Assembly (NCBI GenBank): GCA_022836615.1
Contig: MU405292.1
Location: 1 to 64,000 of the forward strand
Direction: 5' to 3'
Source: Annulohypoxylon bovei var. microspora
Taxonomy: Eukaryota > Ascomycota > Sordariomycetes > Xylariales > Hypoxylaceae
Length of the DNA: 64,000 nucleotides
The position numbers were made by a program, and so were the translations under genes. Under the pieces are notes generated by a model, which had not been told where the DNA came from, ran no database searches, and saw only the letters and a program-made list of their open reading frames with translations. Shown piece after piece: positions 1-11,441 of this stretch. Each line of letters starts with the position of its first letter. Within the stretch, counting starts at the first letter, position 1.

Positions 1-533
1 GTTTTCTTTTTAAAAGTACGATTCTTTTTAAAAGTCCCTGACTTCAGGTGCGAAGCTCCGGTAAAAAGTCGGCTGATTCAAAGCCTGACAAGTAAACTTC
101 ATATGTCCTTCGAGAAGCATAGCATGCAATTGCTCTTCTAAAACAATAATGGAGTTTTGCCTGTAGCAAAAAAAACACCAGAGTACACTTTATTAGTTGT
201 TCTTGTATAAGTGAGTCAGTTTTACTTTTGGATGCGATTCATTCAGATCCCTTGTTATCCGCCTACTGCCTACTGCCCACTGCCTACGTGCTTAGGTCGT
301 CTAATGCACGCGCGCTGTCTTGCCCCTATAACCATACCACCATACCACTGCAATACGAATACCGATCGGCCAATATCTGGCATGCGATTTCGTCTATAGC
401 TTATTGTATGAGACCATAACATCGTATACCGCGAAACTAACGTGTCCCGATCTTACAGTACCATTTCTTATTTCTACTTTCGGGTCGTTTCCATTTCGAT
501 GACTGTCTAATTCGCCATAAATTGTACTCGGAG
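1..533. other. Intergenic region upstream of SEC16
   Basis: No gene is visible. A 14-bp direct repeat (TTCTTTTTAAAAGT) occurs at 4-17 and 22-35. A short run of CTACTGCC-like repeats lies at about 261-289. The remainder would contain the promoter and 5' leader of the plus-strand SEC16 gene; I see no clear TATA box. Confidence 0.5.
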
Positions 534-3500
534 ATGGATACCCAAAGTGCGACGTGGCATCCAGCCAAGCTGCCGGTCACTAATAACGACAGCCACCAAA
601 CAACAACAACACAACCCTTCGAGCCGCGAAATCAACCAGTCGCCGCTGTCGAGGAGCAGCCTACTGAATATTCAAATCAAGATATGCCAGATACGGATAG
701 GATAGAAGAAGGATCTCATGCTCAGCCTATGAAAGATGGCGCATTTCTTGACCAATTCGATAATGATGACGCCGGAACTGCCGCGTGGGACCTGTCGGAC
801 CCGTCGTCTGCTCCAGCGCCACAGGGCGATGATGCTCTCGAATCCATTCACCAACGCGACATTGCCCAACCAGATCCCGCACCGACGAGTAACACGCCCA
901 ACCACTCGAGCAGGATGTCGTTTGCGCGTACTGTGTCCCACGAGGTAAGCTTCAACGATGACGAGGAGTCGGAGTGGAGTTTGCAGCGGACGGATACGGA
1001 CCCGTTCAAATTCATGCCCGCAAATGAGAGGACAAACTCGTTTCCTGCAGTGCCACAGATGGAAGATGCGACCGAAGACCATATAGAAGAGCCGCCTCCC
1101 CCTACCCAAGCTCAGGATATCATCCATGATTTGGAAAAGGATGATTCTCATGCCGATTTGGTCGCACAATCCGACTTTCCTAGTAATTTTAATCAAGACC
1201 ATTCCGCCGAGGAACCCAGTCCAGCCGAGGGCTCGTTCTCGCAATACGTCGGCGGGGATCTCGTGGGTGCCGGAGAGGAGGACTCGGACGCTCGGTTCGA
1301 GGAAGGCCTGCCGTTAATTCTGCAAGATGAAGAACATGTCCCAGAAGGACATTATGAACCTTATCGCTCGAATCCTGGAGATGCTTTTGCGCAAGATGAT
1401 GCCACAGAAGGGGACGACTTCTTCAACCAAGTTAGTAAAGGGGACTCTCAACTAGAAGGAGATGGCGCATTTGACCGGACTTTACATAGGAAGTCTACGA
1501 CTATGGCGATGGGCGGTGCTATAAACCCAGAAGGAGGGTCGTACGGCTTGGACTCAGAGGTCCCGACTCCGATCGACAGCTCTGCACCGAAAGCACCGGC
1601 GATACCGGATCCCCCTTCGCAGGATATCGTTAACGGCAATTCTAAGCCCCAGCAAGCGGAGGGATCTAGTGCTCAACCAGGTGCTCCCGATGTTGACGCA
1701 AAGTGGGCTGCCGCTTTCGATGACGATGACGATGACTTTTTGGACTCGATAAACGAATCGAGAGAGCTTGACCCGGCAGACATCTTTGGAAGTGATGACG
1801 AAGGATTTTTGGAAGAAGCTTTGGACGAGACACCACTTATACCTGCGATATCTACGCCTGAACCTAACAATATGGCGGCCCAACCTCATTCAGCAGGTTT
1901 GAATGGACGTTACACCCCTGATAACCTACAATATTCGGCGCAGCCAACTATTAATCATTACGCACCCGCTCCCGCCGTTCCTCAAATGCAGCCACAATAT
2001 CCTTACGCTGCTCCGGCTACGGCTCCTCCCCCAGCAATGGGCGGATATGGACAGCCTCCAAAGCCTACGTTGTCTAAAGCCCAAAGCTTTGCCAATAAGT
2101 CTAAGGGCGGGTATACGTCTCCGTATGATCTCCCGATGGAAGTCGTTAAGCCTCCGAAGAAACGGATCAGCATGCAACAGCTCCCGCGGGCAACTCCGCC
2201 ACCTTCGGGTTTGGCGCCACCAAACGCTCCTCCAAGGAGCGCGAGCATGTATTCTCAACTACCGCCGTCGGGACCTTCAAGCGCCAGTCTATCACCCCCT
2301 GGTTCAAGTCACTCAAATCAGCTTCCACCCCCACCAGCTCAGAAGGTGACTCCTCAGTTGAAGTCCAAGGCTAGTTTCTTTGAAGATTTGCCTATGTCAT
2401 CGAAACCGCGGCCTGCTTCGCGGCACAACAATCCTCTCTCCCCGCCGCTTCAAAGTCCGTACGTGCAACCCCAGGGCCCTCCTCACGGACCTCCAACTTC
2501 TATGCATCCTCCGCAGCATTCCCCTCAACTCCAGGCGACCGGTATGGCACCATTAGTCCCGTCAGAGCGTCCCAACCCTTACGCCTCGTTGCAATCGCAT
2601 TCGCCCCCAAAGCCACTCCCTCCTCATACAGTAAGCGCCAGATACTCTCCGGCGCCGGCTCAACTATCAGTAAACGGAATACATCCTCCACCAGCTGCTA
2701 GCCGTTACTCTCCCGCCCCATCTAGCGTTCGTTCGAATAGTGGTGGATATACTGCCGTTCCGCCTCCAGTCCTTGCGCATCAGCCGCGGACTTCTAGTCC
2801 CCTTGCTCACTCTCACTTTGAAGCGTCACATGACAAGGCGATTTCGAGTCCTAATGGTGATGTCCCGTCTCTAAGCCGAAACAGCTCATCTCAGTATGAA
2901 GCTCGTCTCACCAGAGTGCCTTCGTTACCACCGACGCAAGAGGTCGAAGAAGAACAATCTTTGTTAAGATCTCCTCCCACAGCCCCTAAGCCTTCGTCAG
3001 AATCGAGATATAGCCCGAAACAAGCTATGCTTACTCCGCCCCCTATAAGCTCTCCGACCTTCAACACGATTTCGCCTCCTAAACGCTCATCATCTAGTTA
3101 TGTCCCTCTCTCACCTCCGGTTGTGCAGCACAAAGAAGTCAACTTTATGCCCCCGCCTCGCTCTCAAACCCAATCACCTGGAGCAGTCTACGGCAACCGA
3201 ATTAGCGGAATGCCGGCCGATCCTGTTCCTCGACCATCGTCGGTCCAAGGCGCGGCGCCGCCACGTGATCCAGGTGTGAACGGAGTTCCACCCGTTGTTA
3301 GGGCTCGTGGCATGTCTCAGCATCTCAATCTTGTCCCGCCAACCGATGGTCGAGAGTTGGATCCGCTACAGAGATGGCGAGGCGCGCCGGTGATTAGTTG
3401 GGGTGTAGGTGGAACGCTTGTGACCTCTTTCGTTACAGATGTTCCTCGGTACGGCATAAGTCAGGCCCTACCGATGATCGTGCGCAGTCCAGGCAAGGTG

Positions 3501-6365
3501 AAAGTCAAGCATCTCAGGGACATCCAGCCGTTGGAAGAGCGCCTGGCCAAATTTCCAGGCCCTTTGAAGAGTAAATCGAAGAAGAAGGAAATCGTAGCAT
3601 GGCTTAGTGCTGGTATCGATGGTCTAGAAATGGGCCTTCCAAACGTTTCGTTCTATCAGACAGTCTCGCACGAGAACAAGAGAGCTGTTGAAAGGGTACT
3701 ACTATGGAAGATTCTGCGGGTATTGGTGGAAAATGACGGTCTTCTTGAGGGGAACCCTACAGTGGATAAAGCTGTCAGGGATGTCATCACTCCTGGCCTT
3801 GATGCTAACAACCCAGAACTTGCATCTGCGATCTCTACCGGGGCTGACTTGACTGGCCTTTCTTCGCCGGTAACAAGCATGCAGGCGGACGCGGTTGATT
3901 CTACGGTAACTGAGCAGATCAGGTACCATCTGTTATCTGGCGATCGAGAGAAGGCTGTCTGGGCCGCGGTCGATAAAAGACTCTGGGGTCACGCGATGCT
4001 TATCTCGAACGCGATGCAGAGCCCCGATCTATACAAGAAGGTTGCGCAAGAATTCATCAAGAAGGAGGTGAACTACCCAGGTCGCGGAAACGAGTCACTT
4101 GCTGCCCTCTACGGTGTTCTATCCGGAAACTTCGAAGAATCTGTGGACGAACTGGTCCCGGTTCATGCGCGAGCAGGACTTCAGTTAATGTCGACCTCTG
4201 CTTCCATCGGTGCGTCTCAGGATGCACTGGCGGGACTGGATAGGTGGCGCGAGACACTTGGTCTGATACTAAGCAACCGAAGCTTTGGCGATGCTCAGGC
4301 TTTGAGGGCGCTTGGTAATCTTCTTTCTGGATACGGAAGAGCAGAGGCAGCTCATATCTGCTATATTTTCGCGAGGAATTGCGCTGTTTTTGGTGGTCTA
4401 GATGACCCTAACGCCAATTTTGTCCTTGTCGGAGCTGACCACCGTCGCCAAGCTGACCAATTCGCCAAGGAAACCGAGGCGCTGCAGCTTAGCGAAGTAT
4501 ACGAATACGGACTATCGCTTGCGGGAGGCTTAACCATTGCTCAGAGCTGCTCGCATTTGGCCGCATACAAGTTACAGCATGCTATGACTCTCGCTGAATA
4601 CGGATTTAGAGATAAGGCTTTGGCGTACTGCGAAAGCATCTTCAATTCCATCATGGCGCAAACGAAGAAGTCCCCGTACTACAATCCCGTTCTCGAGACG
4701 GCCGTGGACGATCTAATGCAGAGACTGAGGCAGGCTCCAAAGGAAGAGTCGTCTTCGTGGATCCCTAAGCCTAGGATGGATCAGGTGTCTAATAACATGT
4801 GGAGCCGCTTCAACAAATTTGTCGCTGGCGACGATGATAACGATGCTGGAAACGGAGCGCCGGGTGATGCCAGTGCCGAAACTGGGCCTTTCTCCCGCCT
4901 TACAGGTGGCACGCCCACGGTTAGCCGCTCCCCATCCGTCTCGAACTTCGAGATGTACGGAAACGGTGGCCCGTCACCTACCGCTCCGGCCACGAAAAAT
5001 GCTTCACGATACGCGCCCATGACACCTCATGATCCTTACAACCCGGCTCCTAGATCTTCCATGGAACGGACTTCAGGCGAAATGACCCGAAGCTCCTTAG
5101 AGCTACCACCGGCAAGGCGAGGATCGGATATGCAATCCGGGTACGGAAATCCTTATGCGCCCCAGACGAACTCCTCACCTATTTCTACGTATCATCCTAC
5201 AGCACCAGCCGCTTCTCAAACCTCGCCGTATGCGCCAGCTTCTCGGGGGTCAGACTCCGTTCCGCAAGCCACAGGAATCGGGATTTCGTACCCAGGTTAC
5301 GATCCATATGGCGCTGCGCAGGCATCTCCAAATGTCAACGGTTCTCAGCCGCAAAGCTCGCCTATTGCCGACTCGAAACCTGAAGCTCCAATAAATAATA
5401 TTAATTCAAACCAGGGTTATCAAGCACCTTCATATGGATATGAGCCGCCATCTTTGACCTTCGAGACACCTCCAACGCAGTCGGAAGGCTTTTCAGGCGG
5501 ATACGAGCCACCTTCGTACCAGCCGTCTACTTTTGAAGCGCCGTCCTACGAGCCCGGTCCTTCTAATGACGCAGGCGACGATGGCGCGGAATCGAAACCT
5601 AGAATGAAGAGCTTCATGGATGATGACGATGACGACACCTCCGGTTTCCAGTCGCAAGGGAAGAGTAAAGCGGACAAGGACCGGGAGAACGAGGAGATGG
5701 TCCGGAGGGTCGCTGAAGAAGAAGGTGAGATATTTTACTGAACTTATTATTAATGTGAAGCTAATGATATACTAGCGAAACGTGCTGCTGAAGCGAAGGC
5801 TAAGAAAGGCTGGGGCTTTGGAGGGTGGTTTGGCGGTGGCGGCAAAAAGGAGTCGCTCGACCAAGCTAATAAGCCTATCAAGGCCAAGCTTGGTGAAGCC
5901 AGCAGCTTCGTATATGATCCAGACCTGAAGCGCTGGGTCAACAAGAAGCCGGGAGCCGAGAATACTCCTGCTAAGACGGCAACACCACCGCCTCCTCGGT
6001 CCGCCTCCCGTAACGGTACTAGTACTCCTCCACCACCAGGTCCTACGTCAGCTCCTCCAGGTGGATTGGGTGTACCTCCTACCGGCCCTCCTCGGCTTAC
6101 GCCCTCTCCCGCACTAATAAGCAAAGCTTCTACGGAAAGCCTACTCATCCCAGGCGCTCCGCCGATGATGATGCGATCGGTCTCGAACCAGAGCACTAGC
6201 AGCGCTCCGGGCGGACCTATCAACGCACCACCCAGCAGACCGACTACGAGCCTTAGTAACGCTAGTAGCATCGATGACCTACTAGGTGCGGCGGGCGCGG
6301 GAAGTGTCAGGAGAGGCAAGAAGGGGCGGAAGTCGGGACGTTACATCGACGTGATGGCGAAATAG
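534..6365 (+). CDS. sec16: Sec16, COPII coat assembly scaffold
   Basis: Sec16 is a peripheral ER protein that organises ER exit sites and binds COPII coat subunits. The model has two exons, 534-5724 and 5776-6365, and encodes about 1926 residues. The 51-bp intron has donor GTGAGA, a TAATGAT-like branch and acceptor CTAG. The first ATG in frame is at 534. Residues 1-930 are disordered, rich in Pro, Ser, Gln and Asp, with acidic blocks such as FDDDDDDFLD. A conserved central domain follows at about 940-1060 (RWRGAPVISWGVGG, then a helical stretch). The helical ancestral-coatomer-like domain is at about 1125-1395 (EQIRYHLLSGDREKAVWAAV). The second exon supplies the typical C-terminus with GWFGG-like and FVYDPDLKRWVNKK motifs, then a Pro-rich tail. 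Length and order fit fungal Sec16. Domain identity is by recall of the family, and the splice junction keeps the frame. Confidence 0.95.
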
Positions 6366-7237
6366 AAGAACGGGGGCGGAATTTCTCTCGACGGAGGAAG
6401 TATGTACGAAGACAAACAAACAACATGGATATCATGGATAATGAAGCCAGCCCGGCCGCGTGAAGAGAAAACACAGTGTATTCATACGGGACGGATTGGA
6501 ACGGTACGGAGTGGAACGAAACGGGACGGAATAACCGCGCGGGCGCACATGCTTCTCAAAGAAAGAATCCAGCGCTCGAAGATACATGACGCGCGTGAAA
6601 CTTGCTGTATTATATAGACTTAGCGATTTTGTAATAAACTGACCGGCCGCTTGGGCCGGGGAGTTGTGAGACTATGATCACCTGGTGTTTTAGCTGCTTC
6701 TTGCATGTTTTTACTTTGACCTCTGCTGTGAAGTTGGCCGTTTGGTTGGGGTGCCTTGGGAAGAGGGAATGCCTAGAAGGTGAGTCTACTCTATCTACCC
6801 AAACTACAATGGAAGTTCCTATTGTTAATCCCTTTTCTAGGAGATAGCTGTGGCTCGAGAATGTATATTCTCCAGGGCTCCTAAAGATGCAATTCCTGCT
6901 ACATACAGTCTGGCCAATAAGAATAGTGCGCATTCAACTCTGCTATTCCCGAGCCCGTGGAAAGATCTGTTTAAGCTCCCGAAGATGACATCACCAAAAC
7001 GTGGGAATCTGCTTGAGTCCAACGCGAACTTCGTCCCTGCATGATCGATGACGTACGTACACTCAACGCTGATGCGATCAGATGCATACATATGTATTTA
7101 CCTCATACAAGTGAAAGAGCCCCTTTCTAGGTAGTTAGCACTATTTCTCTCAAGTTCCTTACTACCCCTTTCCATGCCGTTTTACACATCTTCAATATAG
7201 GTAAATAACTTCCGTAAACTAAAGAAGACAAGACAAG
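6366..7237. other. Intergenic: Sec16 3' end and promoter of the FMN enzyme gene
   Basis: No coding exon is supported. The stretch just after the Sec16 stop carries runs of GGAACGG/GGGACGG-like sequence at about 6489-6530, probably 3' UTR. The part near 7140-7237 should hold the promoter and leader of the downstream gene. Confidence 0.5.
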
Positions 7238-8720
7238 ATGGCAGCGCAGCACAACCACCCCCAGACCCGCCCCGACACCGCCAAGCACGCGGACCCCGAC
7301 CCCATCGCCTACGAGGCGCAGGTCTTCCAGCGCGGGCTGAGGTACCAGCGGCCCCCCTTCACCTTCAAGCCGCTGGAGTGGGAGCCCCTGGCCGCGGAAC
7401 GCATGTCCGCCGACGCTAGGGGCTACGTGCTGGGCTGCGCGGGTACCGGCGAGACCGCGAGAAGGAATAGGGAGGCTTTTGGCAGGTGGGGGTTTGTGCC
7501 TAGACGCTTGGGGCTGGGGCTGGGTGGTGGGGAAGGAGGGCTGGAAGGGGAGGGGGAGGAAGGGGAGAAAGGGGAGAGGAAAGTGTTTCCGGATCTCGGA
7601 GTCACAGTCCTGGGAAGGAATCTCCCGTGTCCGATCGCCTGCGCGCCGGTCGGCGTGCAGAAGATCATGAATCCGGACGGCGAGATGGCGGCGGCGAAAG
7701 CCGCAGCGAGGGAGGGCGTGCCGTTTATTATGAGCACGGCGAGTAGCACGAGTATTGAAGACGTGGCAAGGGCTAGCGATGCTGGGGCGGAGGAAGTAGG
7801 GATGGAGAAAGGGGAGCGCTGGTTTCAGCTGTACTGGCCTGCGAGGGAACATGACGATATTACGATTTCGTTGCTAGACCGCGCGAAGAAAGCTGGGTTT
7901 ACTGTGCTGGTGGTTACGTTGGATACGTATATACTTGGGTGGCGGCCTAGCGATATGGATAATGGGTATGTTTAGCCTTTCTCTTTCACTTACCCCTATT
8001 CCATAGCCCCATCTCCTTATTTTCCCTACATGTAACTAACGACAAAACAAAAGCTACAACCCCTTCCTGCGCTCCGACCAAATCGGCATCGCAATCGGCC
8101 TCACCGACCCGGTCTTCCGCTCCAACTTCCAGCGCAAGCACAACCGCCCCGTCGAATCCGACCTCGGCGCCGCGGCCGCGGAGTGGACCCGCACCATCTT
8201 CCCCGGCGCCGAGCACTCGCTCTCCGACCTCCGGTTCCTGCGCGCGCACTGGCCCGGCCCCATCGTCCTCAAGGGCATCCAGAGCGCGTCCGACGCGCGC
8301 CAGCTCGCACAAGCCGACCTCGTCGACGGCCTCGTCGTCAGCAACCACGGCGGCCGGCAAGCCGACGGCGGGATCAGCTCGCTCGGCGCGCTGCCGGGGA
8401 TCGTAGAGGCTGTTAACGCCGTCAACAACGCCCCTACCGCGCCGCGCAGGAAGGTGGACGTCCTGTTCGACTCGGGCATCCGGTGCGGCGCGGACATCGC
8501 GAAGGCGCTCGCGCTCGGCGCCAAGATGTGCCTCGTGGGCCGCCCGTACGTGTACGGGCTCGTGCTCGGCGGCGAGGAGGGCGTCGCGCATGTCCTGCGG
8601 TGCTTGCTTGGAGATTTGGAGCTCACGCTGCATCTTTCGGGGATTCGCGGCGTGGGGGAGGGGGAGGGGGGGCTGGGCAGGGGGTGTCTTGTTAGGGAGG
8701 ATGAGCTGTTTAGGGATTAG
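7238..8720 (+). CDS. FMN-dependent alpha-hydroxy-acid dehydrogenase, lactate 2-monooxygenase-like
   Basis: The family oxidises L-2-hydroxy acids such as lactate with FMN in a TIM barrel. Lactate 2-monooxygenases yield acetate and CO2; other members give the keto acid. Two exons, 7238-7965 and 8054-8720, encode 464 residues. The intron is 88 bp (donor GTATGT, acceptor AAAAG). Visible motifs are CAPVGVQKIMNPDGE, STASSTSIE, QLYWP, LVVTLDT, the active-site lysine segment IVLKG, the catalytic-His/substrate-Arg motif SNHGGRQADGG near residue 338, and the FMN-phosphate loop FDSGIRCGADIAKALALGA. The last two resemble lactate monooxygenases more than cytochrome b2, and no heme-b5 domain precedes the barrel. 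An unusual Gly/Glu-rich insertion fills about residues 88-114. The exact substrate cannot be read from sequence. Confidence 0.88.
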
Positions 8721-9299
8721 GGGTGGGATGGGATGGTAAGGTGTTTTCGTGGGGACGGCTTGACTTACATAGCTGTATAGCGTGATTGCTTGGGTTGAGA
8801 TAGGATTGTTTTAACAATTTGGACTGTTAATTAGGTAATTAGGTAGGGAAGCTCGATCTCGCCTGTTTAGACGGTGGTGTTGTTATAATGGCTGTGTGGT
8901 GTGTGCTATAAGCAGACAATTACCCCTATTCTTATAACTAACCGCTGGGACTACCTAAGTAGCAGCGAGTTATTAACATCTCAAACCTTTTTGGTCGATC
9001 TATATCATAGGAGGCTTCATAGATAAGATATCTAGACAATCTCCTGTTTGTAATTTTTCACGATGTTTGGTAAAATAATCATAAATATGAATTGCTCGTT
9101 ATTCTACCTAAATATTCCACTAATGATCTGAAGTGTATGTCTCTGAGAAACCGAACCGCCAAACCAGTGTGCTTCCGAGTGCTCCTAATAGTACGGAATA
9201 TCGTCTACGTATGTAGACGCTATTCAGTGTACTGAATAAGGATTACTCTTGGTTAATTGTTGATTATCTTAGATTTCTAAACTAGCTAAGATTTACACG

Positions 9300-9375
9300 C
9301 GATCTGAGGTTATCCCAGCAGCCAACGCTTGCCACCGCAGGTGGTTCAAGCGTTGCTGCGGAAACCCTCAGATCG
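9300..9375. repeat. 76-bp imperfect inverted repeat (hairpin)
   Basis: The left arm starts CGATCTGAGG and runs to AACGCTTGCCACC. The right arm, read in reverse complement, starts CGATCTGAGGG and runs to AACGCTTGAACCACC. The arms meet around a 3-base centre (GCA). The two arms match over about 35 positions with a few small gaps. It could be a tiny MITE, a structured RNA or a remnant; no promoter or A/B box is evident. Confidence 0.7.
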
Positions 9376-9625
9376 GGGATCCACACCAGTAAGCTGTTGT
9401 TTTCTTGAGTGATATCGTTGAAACTTCAGGCTGTCTTGGTCAGAACCACTAGTAATTAGGTTCTCTCATGTTCACACAGATACCCAGGGAAGCATCGCAT
9501 CGAGAACAGGCCCATCCGCACATCATTCTGTCGCGTACCAAATCTACTCCTGATAAGCCGGCAGACAGTCTGTCTACCTGTTGGGTAGGTACAAAAGTAA
9601 AGTTCGTCCTGTGCCTCGAGGTTTC

Positions 9626-9907
9626 TTAGTTACGAAACCGTTCCTTATACTGATACATGGTATCAGCGTTTAGACGACGAGCACCATTGATTTCGGCCGC
9701 CTACATTTCTTCCGCAGAAAGTCCTGGATTGATCGCAGTAGCGTTTTCCAGCTCCAAATCCTCGGAGTTGAACCCGTAGAATTGTGCGGTAACCTCGATA
9801 ACTAGGAGGGTACAGATTGCCGTAAGAACGTCCCATGTTGACCGTTCGGCACGGTTAGGCTCGACGCAGTCGGACGAGAATGCGGGCGTGTCAAGATGGG
9901 CGTATGT
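9626..9907 (-). pseudogene. Possible gene relic with one in-frame stop
   Basis: Reading the minus strand from 9907, a 68-codon frame reads like real protein (STWDVLTAICTLLVIE, then FNSEDLELENATAINPGLSA). It meets TAG at 9703-9701 and continues in the same frame for 24 coherent codons (AAEINGARRLNADTMYQYKE) before TAA at 9628-9626. A single CAG-to-TAG change would explain the break. I do not recognise the family, no start codon or splice partner is clear, and the frame is short, so this could be chance. Confidence 0.3.
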
Positions 9908-10302
9908 TTAGACTGGCGCAAGGGCAGATCTGTTCTTACGATTTCTAAAAATAACAAAGTTAAGGAAAAAAAAGAAAAAGAACTCTTTTCATGGCCTTAT
10001 GCCATGACAGGACGTCTATATTTGGTCCGTTGTCGATCCGAGGTCGCTGCGTTACAGGGCAGAGCAGTTGGAGATAAATGAGACGATCGCTACTACTAGT
10101 GATCGGCTTCTCCGGCAACGGAAATATGGCCTTGTTTGTTCTGGGGAAGCAACTAGGTTAGAGAAGTACGCCTCCAGCATCTGAGCCCGAGAATATTATG
10201 TTCTTGCTAGAACACTGGGTGGAGAAAAGGCACTTGGGGCTAATGTGGTTTTGAATATGTTAATGAAATATGTATGTATTTGGATATTTAATTATATATA
10301 AT

Positions 10303-10329
10303 TAGGTAGGTAGGTAGGTAGGTAGGTAG
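10303..10329. repeat. TAGG tetranucleotide microsatellite
   Basis: About six to seven tandem TAGG units in an AT-rich intergenic stretch. The same TAGGTAGG word recurs in many gaps of this window. Confidence 0.9.
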
Positions 10330-11441
10330 TCATAGGGAAAGTTGCTGATTTTTTGTGGTGAAAAGGCAATTCCCCTACGATCAGGTAGGCTGATATGTAC
10401 AGAGGTATATATAGGTGAAAGACATCCGGATAATCAAACGTTTATATCTCAAACACCAATGAAGGAAACAAAAATGCCTATCATGAGATGTGATAAGTAT
10501 CTTTTAGTAGCACTAGAGCATACAGTTTGAGTACTACAATGGATGACATTGCGGCAGAGTTAATCTATACAAGAAGCAAATTGACTTATATCTGAAGAGT
10601 CACACAGTCACAATCACCCATCAGGCAACGGCACAACAATATACACACGTTAGGTACACCATGAGTCAAGAGACCTAAGTAAGTCAAGCAAGAAGCAAAT
10701 TATTAAGTCTCCTTTGCTACGTAGAAACTACAGGGTTTAAGTACATAGTGGTGTGCTGTGCTCGGCCTGCTTCCTTCTCTTCCCTACAACGAACCCCTTC
10801 AACTTTTCCTGATTTCACTTCCGGCTACCCGCCCCTATTAGCCCATCCGACATAGAAAAAGGTTCGGACGGCCTGACTCCTGACTGTCTTGCACACTGTA
10901 ACTAGAGCCTTGCCAAGCAATGTTTGCCCTCTTGACTCATCTCGTCTTGAGGTGGAATGAATTGTGAATTGAATATGACGTAAAGGGATTTCTTGTGGTA
11001 GGCCTCTTGAGGCGGTAGGCAGCTTCTTGGTATGAAACGTTCGTTTACTGAAGCTAAATAGTAGGTCCATCCTTGATGACTGATGAGGAGGGGTTGGCAT
11101 TCCTTGAGCGCAAGTGTGATGGTGAGTTGGGGTTGGAAGGATATTATGTATTGGTCGCGTTGCAGCTCTCGACCTAGAGCAAGGGGAGTGCTAGTTCGAT
11201 GACCTAAATCGTAAACTAGCTATTATATAGTATATGAGCCTTTGGTTCCTTCAAAGACCCTTGAGCTCAAAAGTGTGCTCTACTACAGTTGCGTCGTAGC
11301 TCTCGTCCATCGGGGATGATTCGTACACTCTTCTCACTTCGAGGTGAGTCAGTAATATATTGTAGACATTATATATCGTATCGATTTGATAGACAGAAAC
11401 AGCGAAACTCCGGTTCGACTCTGTTTCCCGGTATCTTTTGA

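Larger units (their letters stand above)
8721..11441. other. 2.7-kb intergenic region with hairpin, microsatellite and a possible gene relic
   Basis: This AT-leaning stretch separates the FMN enzyme gene from the 3' end of the formin gene. It contains a 76-bp imperfect hairpin (9300-9375), a broken coding-like frame on the minus strand (9626-9907), a TAGG microsatellite (10303-10329), and a near-duplicate of about 15 bp (AAGAAGCAAATT) at about 10570 and 10690. No intact gene is supported. Confidence 0.55.

Noticed and set aside
522..533. Sec16 start four codons upstream of the ATG at 534
   Set aside because: That codon is TTG, which is not expected to start nuclear translation; the ATG at 534 follows at once.
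7127..8633. Antisense frames across the FMN enzyme gene
   Set aside because: The sense frame carries all active-site motifs; the antisense frames are shadows of third-position GC bias.
9755..9785. tRNA B-box-like GGAGTTGAACCC
   Set aside because: No A box, acceptor stem or cloverleaf could be drawn around it.
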